Source of the DNA: Citrobacter arsenatis
GTDB taxonomy: Bacteria > Pseudomonadota > Gammaproteobacteria > Enterobacterales > Enterobacteriaceae
Direction: 5' to 3'
Length of the DNA stretch: 64,000 bases
Assembly (NCBI RefSeq): GCF_004353845.1
Contig: NZ_CP037864.1
Coordinates: 3,472,001-3,536,000 of the forward strand
Part shown: positions 43,893-52,671 of the stretch, piece by piece
Position numbering within the stretch: the first letter of the stretch is position 1
How the letters are laid out: each line of letters starts with the position of its first letter
Notes under the pieces: generated by a model
What the model saw: only the letters and a program-made list of their open reading frames with translations
Databases searched by the model: none
Told to the model about the DNA's origin: nothing
Position numbers and translations under genes: made by a program

Positions 43893-46178
43893 ATGAATCA
43901 GAGTCTGCTGGTGACAAAGCGTGATGGTAGTACAGAGCGCATCAATCTCGACAAAATCCACCGAGTTCTGGATTGGGCGGCAGAAGGACTGAATAACGTA
44001 TCGATTTCTCAGGTCGAGCTGCGCTCCCACATTCAGTTTTATGACGGTATCAAAACCTCCGATATCCATGAAACGATCATCAAGGCGGCCGCCGACCTGA
44101 TTTCCCGCGAAGCACCGGATTATCAATACCTGGCTGCACGCCTGGCGATTTTCCATCTGCGTAAAAAAGCCTACGGCGAGTTTGAACCGCCAAAACTGTT
44201 CGACCATGTCGTGAAAATGGTTGAAATGGGCAAATACGACAATCATCTGCTGGAAGACTACACGGAAGAAGAGTTCAAGCAGATGGACTCGTTCATCGTG
44301 CACGACCGTGATATGACCTTCTCCTATGCTGCGGTGAAGCAGTTAGAAGGTAAATACCTGGTACAAAACCGTGTTACCGGTGAGATTTATGAAAGCGCGC
44401 AGTTCCTCTACATTCTGGTAGCGGCCTGCCTGTTCTCTAACTATCCACGTGAAACGCGTCTGCAATATGTAAAACGTTTCTACGACGCCGTTTCGACGTT
44501 TAAAATTTCCCTGCCGACGCCGATTATGTCTGGCGTACGTACCCCGACCCGTCAGTTCAGCTCCTGCGTACTGATCGAGTGCGGCGACAGCCTGGATTCC
44601 ATCAACGCCACTTCCAGCGCGATTGTGAAATACGTTTCCCAGCGTGCCGGTATCGGTATTAACGCCGGTCGCATCCGTGCGTTGGGTAGCCCGATCCGCG
44701 GAGGTGAAGCCTTCCACACCGGCTGCATCCCGTTCTACAAACATTTCCAGACCGCGGTAAAATCCTGCTCCCAGGGCGGCGTTCGCGGCGGTGCGGCTAC
44801 GCTGTTCTATCCAATGTGGCACCTGGAAGTTGAAAGCCTGCTGGTCCTGAAAAACAACCGTGGCGTCGAAGGCAACCGCGTACGTCATATGGACTACGGC
44901 GTACAGATCAACAAACTGATGTATACCCGCCTGCTGAAAGGCGGTGATATCACCCTGTTTAGCCCGTCCGACGTCCCGGGTCTGTATGACGCGTTCTTCG
45001 CCGATCAGGATGAGTTCGAACGTCTGTACACTAAATATGAGAACGACGACAGCATCCGTAAACAGCGCGTGAAAGCGGTCGAACTGTTCTCTCTGATGAT
45101 GCAGGAACGTGCCTCTACTGGTCGTATCTACATTCAGAACGTTGACCACTGCAACACTCACAGCCCGTTTGACCCGGTTGTCGCACCAGTGCGCCAGTCC
45201 AACCTGTGCCTGGAAATCGCCCTGCCGACCAAGCCGCTGACCGACGTCAATGACGAAAGCGGCGAAATTGCGCTGTGTACGTTGTCCGCTTTTAACCTGG
45301 GCGCTATTGAAAGCCTGGATGAGTTGGAAGAACTGGCCGTACTGGCCGTGCGCGCACTTGATGCGTTGCTCGATTACCAGGATTACCCAATTCCGGCCGC
45401 CAAACGCGGCGCGATGGGCCGTCGTACGCTGGGTATTGGCGTGATTAACTATGCCTACTGGCTGGCGAAAAACGGTAAGCGTTATTCTGACGGCAGCGCG
45501 AACAACCTGACTCACAAAACCTTTGAAGCTATTCAGTATTACCTGCTGAAAGCCTCTAACGAGCTGGCAAAAGAGCAAGGTGCGTGCCCGTGGTTTAACG
45601 AAACGACATACTCCCAGGGTATTCTGCCGATCGATACCTATAAGAAAGATCTTGATGCAATTGCCAACGAGCCGCTGCATCTGGACTGGGAACAGCTGCG
45701 CGAATCCATTAAGACGCATGGTCTGCGTAACTCCACGCTGTCAGCTCTGATGCCGTCGGAAACCTCTTCGCAGATCTCTAACGCGACTAACGGCATTGAA
45801 CCACCGCGCGGCTACGTGAGCATCAAGGCGTCGAAAGATGGTATTCTGCGTCAGGTCGTACCGGACTACGAACACCTGCACGACGCGTACGAACTGCTGT
45901 GGGAAATGCCGAACAACGACGGCTATCTGCAGTTGGTAGGTATCATGCAGAAATTTATCGATCAGTCGATTTCTGCCAATACCAATTACGATCCATCGCG
46001 TTTCCCATCCGGAAAAGTACCGATGCAGCAGTTACTGAAAGACCTGCTCACCGCCTACAAATTTGGTGTTAAGACGCTGTATTATCAGAACACCCGCGAT
46101 GGTGCAGAAGACTCCCAGGACGATCTTGTGCCATCCATCCAGGATGATGGCTGCGAAAGCGGCGCCTGTAAGATCTGA
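43893..46178 (+). CDS. nrdA: Ribonucleoside-diphosphate reductase 1 alpha subunit NrdA
   Basis: NrdA is the large subunit of aerobic class Ia ribonucleotide reductase, with the catalytic and allosteric sites. It has 761 residues from ATG 43893 (MNQSLLVTKRDGS). An ATP-cone domain fills about 1-95. The catalytic cysteines are in FSSCVLIECGD (C225), QSNLCLEIALPT (C439) and IALCTLSAFN (C462), and the C-terminal redox pair is in GCESGACKI. It is followed by a REP and nrdB. Confidence 0.98.
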   Translation: MNQSLLVTKRDGSTERINLDKIHRVLDWAAEGLNNVSISQVELRSHIQFYDGIKTSDIHETIIKAAADLISREAPDYQYLAARLAIFHLRKKAYGEFEPPKLFDHVVKMVEMGKYDNHLLEDYTEEEFKQMDSFIVHDRDMTFSYAAVKQLEGKYLVQNRVTGEIYESAQFLYILVAACLFSNYPRETRLQYVKRFYDAVSTFKISLPTPIMSGVRTPTRQFSSCVLIECGDSLDSINATSSAIVKYVSQRAGIGINAGRIRALGSPIRGGEAFHTGCIPFYKHFQTAVKSCSQGGVRGGAATLFYPMWHLEVESLLVLKNNRGVEGNRVRHMDYGVQINKLMYTRLLKGGDITLFSPSDVPGLYDAFFADQDEFERLYTKYENDDSIRKQRVKAVELFSLMMQERASTGRIYIQNVDHCNTHSPFDPVVAPVRQSNLCLEIALPTKPLTDVNDESGEIALCTLSAFNLGAIESLDELEELAVLAVRALDALLDYQDYPIPAAKRGAMGRRTLGIGVINYAYWLAKNGKRYSDGSANNLTHKTFEAIQYYLLKASNELAKEQGACPWFNETTYSQGILPIDTYKKDLDAIANEPLHLDWEQLRESIKTHGLRNSTLSALMPSETSSQISNATNGIEPPRGYVSIKASKDGILRQVVPDYEHLHDAYELLWEMPNNDGYLQLVGIMQKFIDQSISANTNYDPSRFPSGKVPMQQLLKDLLTAYKFGVKTLYYQNTRDGAEDSQDDLVPSIQDDGCESGACKI

Positions 46179-46185
46179 TGAACGA

Positions 46186-46264
46186 TGCCGGGTAGCGCCA
46201 GGCTTACCCGGCCTATAAATTAATTCGTGGCATTGTAGGCCGGATATGCGAAGCGCATCCGGCA
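46186..46264. repeat. REP/BIME element between nrdA and nrdB
   Basis: TGCCGGGTAGCGCCAGGC...TTACCCGGCCTA and GTAGGCCGGATATGCGAAGC...GCATCCGGCA are inverted REP units inside the nrdAB operon. An intra-operon REP can stabilise the upstream message and set unequal subunit levels. Confidence 0.88.
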
Positions 46265-46290
46265 ATACATTCCAGACAGGATTCACATCA

Positions 46291-47421
46291 ATGGCATACA
46301 CCACTTTTTCACAGACGAAAAATAACCAACTTCTGGAACCGATGTTCTTCGGCCAGCCGGTGAACGTCGCCCGCTACGATCAGCAAAAATATGACATCTT
46401 CGAAAAACTGATCGAAAAGCAGCTCTCTTTCTTCTGGCGTCCGGAAGAAGTCGATGTTTCTCGCGATCGCATCGACTTCCAGGCGCTGCCGGAACATGAA
46501 AAGCATATCTTCATCAGCAACCTGAAGTATCAGACGCTGCTGGACTCTATTCAGGGACGCAGTCCGAACGTGGCGCTGCTGCCGTTGATCTCGATCCCTG
46601 AGCTGGAAACCTGGGTCGAAACGTGGGCGTTTTCTGAAACAATCCACTCCCGTTCCTATACCCACATCATTCGTAATATCGTGAACGATCCGGCGGTGGT
46701 GTTTGACGATATCGTTACCAACGAACAGATCCAGAAACGCGCGGAAGGCATTTCCAGCTACTACGACGAATTGATCGAGATGACCAGCTACTGGCATTTG
46801 CTGGGCGTTGGCACACATACGGTGAATGGTAAAACGGTCGTTGTTAACCTGCGTGAGCTGAAGAAGAAGCTGTACCTGTGCCTGATGAGCGTGAACGCGC
46901 TGGAAGCCATTCGCTTCTACGTCAGTTTCGCCTGCTCCTTCGCCTTCGCCGAGCGTGAACTGATGGAAGGCAACGCGAAAATTATTCGTCTGATCGCCCG
47001 CGATGAAGCCCTGCACCTGACCGGTACTCAGCATATGCTGAACCTGCTGCGCAGCGGCGTGGACGATCCGGAAATGGCGGAAATTGCCGAAGAGTGCAAA
47101 CAAGAATGCTACGACCTGTTCGTACAGGCCGCGCTGCAGGAAAAAGAGTGGGCGGATTATCTGTTCCGTGACGGCTCAATGATTGGCCTGAACAAAGATA
47201 TCCTGTGCCAGTACGTTGAGTACATCACCAACATTCGTATGCAGGCTGTTGGGCTGGATCTGCCGTTCCAGACGCGCTCAAACCCAATCCCATGGATCAA
47301 CACCTGGCTGGTATCTGATAACGTACAGGTTGCGCCGCAGGAAGTGGAAGTCAGTTCCTATCTGGTCGGGCAGATTGACTCGGAAGTAGATACTGACGAT
47401 CTGAGTAACTTCCAGCTCTGA
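46291..47421 (+). CDS. nrdB: Ribonucleoside-diphosphate reductase 1 beta subunit NrdB
   Basis: NrdB is the small subunit that houses the diferric-tyrosyl radical. It has 376 residues from ATG 46291 (MAYTTFSQTKNNQ); a start at 46246 lies inside the REP and is rejected. The radical tyrosine is Y123 counting Met (IHSRSYTHII). Iron ligands appear in WAFSETIHSRSY and IARDEALHLTGTQH. The C-terminal peptide VDTDDLSNFQL docks onto NrdA. It overlaps yfaE by one base. Confidence 0.98.
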   Translation: MAYTTFSQTKNNQLLEPMFFGQPVNVARYDQQKYDIFEKLIEKQLSFFWRPEEVDVSRDRIDFQALPEHEKHIFISNLKYQTLLDSIQGRSPNVALLPLISIPELETWVETWAFSETIHSRSYTHIIRNIVNDPAVVFDDIVTNEQIQKRAEGISSYYDELIEMTSYWHLLGVGTHTVNGKTVVVNLRELKKKLYLCLMSVNALEAIRFYVSFACSFAFAERELMEGNAKIIRLIARDEALHLTGTQHMLNLLRSGVDDPEMAEIAEECKQECYDLFVQAALQEKEWADYLFRDGSMIGLNKDILCQYVEYITNIRMQAVGLDLPFQTRSNPIPWINTWLVSDNVQVAPQEVEVSSYLVGQIDSEVDTDDLSNFQL

Positions 47422-47675
47422 TGGGCCGCGTTACTCTGCGCATCTCTGGCACACAGTTGCTGTGCCAGGATGAACACCCTTCCCTGCTGGCCGCGCTCGA
47501 ATCGCACAATGTTGAAGTGGAATATCAGTGTCGTGCTGGCTATTGCGGCTCCTGTCGCACTCGCCTGGTCGCTGGACAGGTCGACTGGATTGCCGAACCT
47601 CTGGCCTTCATTCAGCCGGGCGAAATTTTACCCTGCTGCTGTCGGGCCAAAGGCGATATTGAAATCGAGCTGTAA
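47421..47675 (+). CDS. yfaE: [2Fe-2S] ferredoxin YfaE
   Basis: YfaE is a small ferredoxin that reduces the iron centre of NrdB so the tyrosyl radical can be made and maintained. It has 84 residues with the plant-type cluster motif CRAGYCGSCRTRL and a later cysteine in ILPCCCRAKGD. Its start overlaps the nrdB stop (TGATG), coupling translation to its client. Confidence 0.96.
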   Translation: MGRVTLRISGTQLLCQDEHPSLLAALESHNVEVEYQCRAGYCGSCRTRLVAGQVDWIAEPLAFIQPGEILPCCCRAKGDIEIEL

Positions 47676-47678
47676 CGC

Positions 47679-48869
47679 TTAGTGGACTTCATGCGCAGAG
47701 ACCAGCACCACGTCTCCGCGCTTTTTCATCTGCACGATGTACAACGCCCCAGCCAGCACCACCAGCAAAGCCCCAACCAGGTAAATCGCCCGATACCCTA
47801 CGCCCTCGACCATCATCCCCATAATGAACGCGCCAATCGCCATTCCCGCATCCATCGCATTGAAAAACAGCGAATTGGCGATGCCAATTTTATGCGGCTC
47901 TACAGAACTAATAATTTGTGTCTGAAATACCGGCGTGACCGAACCGTAACCAATGCCAATTAATCCTCCAGCAATAATCATCATCATGCTGCCGTTGGTA
48001 TAGCCCAGCGCCACCAGCCCAACGATAAAGGCCAGCAAACACGGATAGACCACGTATTTTGGCCCTTTTTTATCACAAATATTGCCGGTAAAGGTTCGAC
48101 AGATCATCAGGCAAATGGCGTAGCACAACAGGAAATTACTGGCCGCCGCCATCAGATCTAACTCCCGCGCATACAGTGCCAGGAAGGCGGAAACACCCGC
48201 GTAGGAGAAGGTCATGAAAAACGTCACCATCGCGAAAGGCAGCGCGGCACGGTCAAACATTGCCGCAAACCCGAGCTTCGGTTTTGAGCCGTCAGCATGG
48301 CGGATGACCGGCGGTACGGCGACGATCAATGACAGGATGATACCTAATGCAGCAACCGCGCTACACAACCAGAATGCCGAGGTAAAAGCCCCCCAGCGCG
48401 CCATATTCAAACCTACCCATGGTCCCACAACCATTGCCAGTCCCATTGCTAACGAGAAAAAACTGATGCCCTCCCCACGTCGGGAGGCCGGTATCAACCG
48501 CGCGGAAATCGTTCCTTTTACCGTGGTTATAACGCCAAACGTCACACCATGAAGCACCCGAATAAACAGCAGTGATTCAATTGAGTGGCAAACAGGATAC
48601 AACGCAGTGACCACCAAAAAGGCCAGAGAAGAGAGCATCAGAATCGTTTTATTCGAATATTTTCCCACCCATTGTCCCGCAAACGGGCGCACAACAATTG
48701 CGGCCCCTAAAAAGAAGGTGACAAGTAAACCGGCCTTATCTGGAGTGGCATTCAGGCGATCGGAAATATAAATCGGTAATAGCGTGAGCAAAACATAAAA
48801 GACGAAAAATATAATAAAGCTAATTATCGTTATGGCCCAAAAATCCTTCGTCCACAGTTTTTCTTTCAT
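47679..48869 (-). CDS. Major facilitator superfamily transporter (unassigned)
   Basis: A 396-residue membrane protein with about twelve hydrophobic helices. It starts MKEKLWTKDFWAITIISFIIFF at ATG 48869; an in-frame start at 48896 adds 9 residues. The MFS loop 2-3 motif appears as RPFAGQWVGKYSNKTILML, and the motif repeats in the second half (CRTFTGNICDKKGPKYVV). It resembles drug/arabinose-type exporters in the YfcJ/YhhS group, but the substrate is unknown. It is divergent from a LysR regulator, which probably controls it. In E. coli K-12 this position next to yfaE holds inaA. Confidence 0.88.
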   Translation of the reverse strand: MKEKLWTKDFWAITIISFIIFFVFYVLLTLLPIYISDRLNATPDKAGLLVTFFLGAAIVVRPFAGQWVGKYSNKTILMLSSLAFLVVTALYPVCHSIESLLFIRVLHGVTFGVITTVKGTISARLIPASRRGEGISFFSLAMGLAMVVGPWVGLNMARWGAFTSAFWLCSAVAALGIILSLIVAVPPVIRHADGSKPKLGFAAMFDRAALPFAMVTFFMTFSYAGVSAFLALYARELDLMAAASNFLLCYAICLMICRTFTGNICDKKGPKYVVYPCLLAFIVGLVALGYTNGSMMMIIAGGLIGIGYGSVTPVFQTQIISSVEPHKIGIANSLFFNAMDAGMAIGAFIMGMMVEGVGYRAIYLVGALLVVLAGALYIVQMKKRGDVVLVSAHEVH

Positions 48870-49030
48870 ATTCGACACCCTGTCAAGACGGCGCACGCAG
48901 GCAACGATCAGCTCAACTGAACGACGGATAGGTGCGTCAAAATGTGATTTATACGGTAGACCACAAGTGTAAACAGATTCATAATATTAGAGAAATTAAT
49001 CGTTTTAATGCTGTTAATTAGAGGGAACTA
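48870..49030. promoter_or_regulatory. Divergent promoter region of the MFS and LysR genes
   Basis: 161 bp between divergent start codons, AT-rich near the regulator (TTCATAATATTAGAGAAATTAATCG). It is the expected site for LysR binding (T-N11-A boxes), but I cannot pick one with confidence. Confidence 0.5.
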
Positions 49031-49909
49031 ATGACGCTAACACAGATCCACGCCCTGCTTGCCGTGCTTGAATACGGTGGTTTTACCGAAGCCAGCAAGC
49101 GACTGTATATGACCCAGTCCGCCGTGAGTCAGGCCATTTCGGCGCTAGAAGAAGAACTAGGCGTTAGTATCCTGATCCGCGAACGCCGTAAAGACATTCA
49201 ACTTACCCCGGCAGGATGTCGGATCGTTACGCACCTGCGAGCGATCGTGTCAGAAACCAACGCGGTGAAGGAAATTGCCGAGCAGGAGCGAAAGAATCCG
49301 GCCCGAACCCTGCGCATCGGCTGCTTTCCCAGCGCCTGCGCCTGCATTTTACCCGGCATCATCCGCCACTTTGAGCAGCAGCATCCGCACATCAAAATTA
49401 TCCCCTTCGAAGAGAACAGTACGGCGATCGTTGATTCCCTGCGTAGCGGGGATATCGATGCTGGATTTGTGCATTTTCCGGTGGGTGACATGTACTGCGT
49501 ACCGGTCTATCGCGACAAATTTACCGTTGTAGTTCCTGAAGGCCACCCGCTAGCAACCCATAGCACGATTTCAGTTGAGCAACTGGTAGGAGAACCGCTA
49601 ATTATCAGTAAAGGTCGCTATGAATTAAGCATCATGACGCTCTTTAAAGAGAAAGGAATTGAACCGGTCATTAAATACGAATTTAACCATCCGGATACCG
49701 CGATGAGCTTTATTCGTCAGGGGTTGGGTATTGCGTTATTACCGGAATTAACGCTGAAAGCCGTTGGCGGGAAAATACGCTCGGTCGCACTGGAGCCGAC
49801 GTTCTATCGGCAGATCTCATTACTGGCAAAAGAGCCGCCGGTAGACGGCAGCCCTTTATTTCTCCTGCAGGCATGTATGAAAACGTTAACAGCAGACGGC
49901 CTTATCTAA
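49031..49909 (+). CDS. LysR-family transcriptional regulator
   Basis: A 292-residue LysR-type regulator. The winged helix-turn-helix is at the N-terminus (ALLAVLEYGGFTEASKRLYMTQSAVSQAISALEEELG, about 9-45), and the periplasmic-binding-protein-like effector domain follows from about 90 (RTLRIGCFPSACACILPGIIR). GAGGG at 49020-49024 supports the start. It likely controls the divergent MFS gene and itself. The co-inducer is unknown. It is not found next to glpQ in E. coli K-12. Confidence 0.9.
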   Translation: MTLTQIHALLAVLEYGGFTEASKRLYMTQSAVSQAISALEEELGVSILIRERRKDIQLTPAGCRIVTHLRAIVSETNAVKEIAEQERKNPARTLRIGCFPSACACILPGIIRHFEQQHPHIKIIPFEENSTAIVDSLRSGDIDAGFVHFPVGDMYCVPVYRDKFTVVVPEGHPLATHSTISVEQLVGEPLIISKGRYELSIMTLFKEKGIEPVIKYEFNHPDTAMSFIRQGLGIALLPELTLKAVGGKIRSVALEPTFYRQISLLAKEPPVDGSPLFLLQACMKTLTADGLI

Positions 49910-49933
49910 CAGTTAATCACGTTTCATCGAATC

Positions 49934-49966
49934 AGGCCTGTGACCGGAGGTGCATCACAGGCCTTG
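49934..49966. terminator. Inverted repeat between the LysR gene and glpQ
   Basis: AGGCCTGTGA and TCACAGGCCT form a 10-bp perfect stem around a 12-bp loop, between convergent stop codons. The flanking T tracts are poor, so this may be a terminator or an mRNA-end hairpin. Confidence 0.6.
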
Positions 49967-49971
49967 TGCCA

Positions 49972-51039
49972 TTACTCTTTATTCAGGAATTTCACTGCTT
50001 TGTCGGGGAAGTCGGTGAACAGCCCGTCAACGCCCGCCTTGTTATACAGAATGTCATACAGCTGGTTTACGTCAGTAGTGTAATCCGGCAGTTGATCGGC
50101 ACGCACGGTATAAGGATGCACCACCATCTTGTTCTGATGCGCGTCCTGTACCATGCCAGTTAATGAGATACTGCCTTTCTTCGACTTCTCATCAACCAGC
50201 ATGTGGTAGTCCGGTCCAATGCCGTCCGCATACTGCGCAACCTGCTTCATGGCACCCGGTTTAAACATCCAGTCATAGTTGTAATTAACCCAACTACCGT
50301 CCGGTTTTTTCTCCTGAGTTTCATTCCAGTCAGTGTAAGCAATCAACTGTACCAGATTGAGATCAATCCCCATCTTCGGTTCCAGTTCATTCTTAATGCG
50401 CTTTAACTCTGCGACATCAAAACATTGCAGATAGACCTTGTCGTTCTTGCTGGTGTATCCGTACTTTTTCAGCACTTCCAGCGTCTTAGCCGCAATGTCC
50501 TTCCCTTCCTGGTGATGGAACCACGGCGCTTTCATTTCCGGGTAAATACCAATATCTTTCCCGGTTGAATGATTTAATCCCTGAACGAACTCAATCTCTT
50601 CTTCGAACGTGTGCACGCGGAAGTCAGATTTACCCATTGGGAAACGCCCTGGGTAGGTCTGAACCTTTTTGCCATTTTCGATATCAAAGCCTTCGGTAAA
50701 TTTCAGCGATTTGATCTCATCCAGCGTAAAGTCGATAGCATAGTAACGCCCGTCTTTACGTGCACGATCCGGGAAACGTTCGGCAACATCGGTCACACGG
50801 TCAAGATAGTGGTCATGCAGGACGACCAGATGGTCGTCCTTGGTCATCACCAAATCCTGTTCCAGGTAATCCGCGCCTTGAGCATAGGCCATCGCTTTCG
50901 CTGGCAGCGTATGCTCCGGCAGATAACCGCTGGCACCACGGTGCGCAATCACGATTTTATCGGCGGCGACCGCCGCGCTGCTCACCACCATACCTGCGAG
51001 CATCAGCGCCACGCTGAGACTTTTCAATGTGGTTTTCAT
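49972..51039 (-). CDS. glpQ: Periplasmic glycerophosphodiester phosphodiesterase GlpQ
   Basis: GlpQ hydrolyses glycerophosphodiesters in the periplasm to glycerol 3-phosphate, which GlpT then imports. It has 355 residues. The signal peptide ends near SSAAVAA. The catalytic motif is IVIAHRGASGYLPEHTLPA, followed by EQDLVMTKDDHLVVLHD with metal ligands, and EMKAPWFHH. It lies 3 bp after glpT in the glpTQ operon. Confidence 0.97.
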   Translation of the reverse strand: MKTTLKSLSVALMLAGMVVSSAAVAADKIVIAHRGASGYLPEHTLPAKAMAYAQGADYLEQDLVMTKDDHLVVLHDHYLDRVTDVAERFPDRARKDGRYYAIDFTLDEIKSLKFTEGFDIENGKKVQTYPGRFPMGKSDFRVHTFEEEIEFVQGLNHSTGKDIGIYPEMKAPWFHHQEGKDIAAKTLEVLKKYGYTSKNDKVYLQCFDVAELKRIKNELEPKMGIDLNLVQLIAYTDWNETQEKKPDGSWVNYNYDWMFKPGAMKQVAQYADGIGPDYHMLVDEKSKKGSISLTGMVQDAHQNKMVVHPYTVRADQLPDYTTDVNQLYDILYNKAGVDGLFTDFPDKAVKFLNKE

Positions 51040-51042
51040 CTA

Positions 51043-52401
51043 TTAGCTCCCGTTACGCTTGAGCTGCATCTCTTCGTGATGGCGTTTTTCGCCAATCATG
51101 ACGACCACCAACAGAATAACCGCCAGTACGCTACCGCCAATCATCACCATAAAGCCGCCGTCCCAACCGAAGAAGTCAACGGTGTAGCCAACAATGGCGC
51201 TCGCGGCCACAGAACCGCCAAGATAACCGAACAGACCGGTAAAGCCAGCCGCCGTACCCGCCGCTTTTTTCGGTGCCAGTTCCAGCGCATGCAGACCAAT
51301 CAGCATTACCGGACCGTAGATCAGGAAGCCGATGATAATCATACAAGCCATGTCCACGTTCGGGTTGCCTGCCGGGTTCATCCAGTAAACGATGGTCGCA
51401 ATCGTCACCAGCGTCATAAAGAACACGCCGGTCGCGCCACGGTTGCCACGGAAGACTTTATCCGACATCCAGCCGCACAGCAGCGTGCCCGGAATACCCG
51501 CATATTCATACAGGAAGTAGGCCCAGGATGATTTATCCAGTGCGAAATGCTTCACTTCTTTCAGATAGGTCGGTGACCAATCGAGGATGCCGTAACGCAG
51601 CAGATAAACAAACACGTTGGCGATAGCGATGTACCACAACAGTTTGTTCGGCAGTACGTACTGCATGAAGATCTGCTTTGCAGTCAGTTCTTCTTCCGCT
51701 TTCTCGGTGTAATCGTCCGGATAGTCGTTCTTATACTCTTCGATAGGCGGCAGACCACAGGACTGCGGTGTATCACGCATCAGGGCAAAAGCAAACAGCG
51801 CGACGACGATCGCACCGAAAGCAGGCATATACAGCGCCGCTTTCCAGTCATTGAACCAGGCCATACCCAGCAGGAACAACAGCGGAGGCAGACCGCCACC
51901 CACGTTATGCGCGCAGTTCCAGACGGAAACAATGCCCCCACGCTCTTTCTGCGACCACCAGTGCACCATAGTACGGCCACACGGCGGCCAGCCCATCCCC
52001 TGGAACCATCCGCAGAGGAACAGCAGCACAAACATTACCGCGATGCTCGATGTCGCCCACGGCACAAAGCCCATGAACAGCATCACTGCGGCGGCCAGAA
52101 TCAGACCGGCTGGCAGGAAAACGCGCGGATTCGAGCGATCCGAAATGGACCCCATGATGAATTTCGAAAATCCGTAAGCAATGGAGATACCGGACAACGC
52201 AAAACCCAGATCGCCACGCGAGAAACCTTGCTCAACCAGATACGGCATCGCAAGGGCAAAGTTCTTACGTACCAGATAGTACGCGGCATAACCAAAAAAT
52301 ATCCCCAGAAAAATCTGCCAACGTAATCGACGATATGTCGGATCGATCTCCGCTGCAGGCAAACGCGCCGTGTGTGACGCTGGTTTAAAAATGCTCAACA
52401 T
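51043..52401 (-). CDS. glpT: Glycerol-3-phosphate:phosphate antiporter GlpT
   Basis: GlpT is a twelve-helix MFS antiporter that takes up glycerol 3-phosphate in exchange for phosphate; it is also the entry route of fosfomycin. From ATG 52401 (MLSIFKPASHTARLPAAEIDPTYRRLRWQ) it has 452 residues, as in E. coli. The substrate-binding arginine is in IFFGYAAYYLVRKNF (about R45) and its partner in LLRYGILDWSPTYL. Upstream in-frame codons to 52575 run into the divergent promoter and are not used. No disruption is visible. Confidence 0.97.
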   Translation of the reverse strand: MLSIFKPASHTARLPAAEIDPTYRRLRWQIFLGIFFGYAAYYLVRKNFALAMPYLVEQGFSRGDLGFALSGISIAYGFSKFIMGSISDRSNPRVFLPAGLILAAAVMLFMGFVPWATSSIAVMFVLLFLCGWFQGMGWPPCGRTMVHWWSQKERGGIVSVWNCAHNVGGGLPPLLFLLGMAWFNDWKAALYMPAFGAIVVALFAFALMRDTPQSCGLPPIEEYKNDYPDDYTEKAEEELTAKQIFMQYVLPNKLLWYIAIANVFVYLLRYGILDWSPTYLKEVKHFALDKSSWAYFLYEYAGIPGTLLCGWMSDKVFRGNRGATGVFFMTLVTIATIVYWMNPAGNPNVDMACMIIIGFLIYGPVMLIGLHALELAPKKAAGTAAGFTGLFGYLGGSVAASAIVGYTVDFFGWDGGFMVMIGGSVLAVILLVVVMIGEKRHHEEMQLKRNGS

Positions 52402-52671
52402 AGTGTAGCCTCCGTGGCCGTCTTTCATTCGAAGTAAACACTGCAGTTCGTCATTACTACCCTGCCGCTCCCAGTGTGGCCGCGATGTTAAGGAAAGATT
52501 CATGACAAAAATGTGAAACGCAGCACATATTGTTACAGATTTATGACGAATGTTCATAAAGGCGCACGAAATCACGTTTCATTTTCGAATAATGAGCGAT
52601 TATGCGCGAAATCAAACAATCCATGTTTTTTATGTGGCTAAATGATAAAAAACGAACTGTGAGGAAAAACA
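52402..52671. promoter_or_regulatory. Divergent glpTQ-glpABC control region
   Basis: 270 bp between divergent start codons, expected to bind GlpR, CRP and FNR/ArcA as in E. coli. A GlpR-like segment, ATTTTCGAATAATGAGCGAT (52580-52599), resembles the consensus WATKYTCGWWNRCGAWMATW. A CRP site is listed separately. GAGGA at 52661-52665 is the glpA ribosome binding site. Confidence 0.65.
52509..52530. promoter_or_regulatory. CRP-cAMP binding site in the glpT-glpA region
   Basis: AAATGTGAAACGCAGCACATAT contains TGTGA-N6-GCACA, one base off the TGTGA-N6-TCACA consensus, placed about 110 bp before glpT and 150 bp before glpA. Confidence 0.7.

Noticed and set aside
44343..45719. Long open frame (about 458 codons) antisense to nrdA
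   Set aside because: Mirrors the highly biased nrdA codon usage; no domain or start signal.
46309..47103. Open frame antisense to nrdB
   Set aside because: Same codon-bias effect; no supporting features.
50611..51531. Open frame antisense to glpQ/glpT
   Set aside because: Crosses two well-supported genes on the other strand; low-complexity His/Gln/Arg-rich product.
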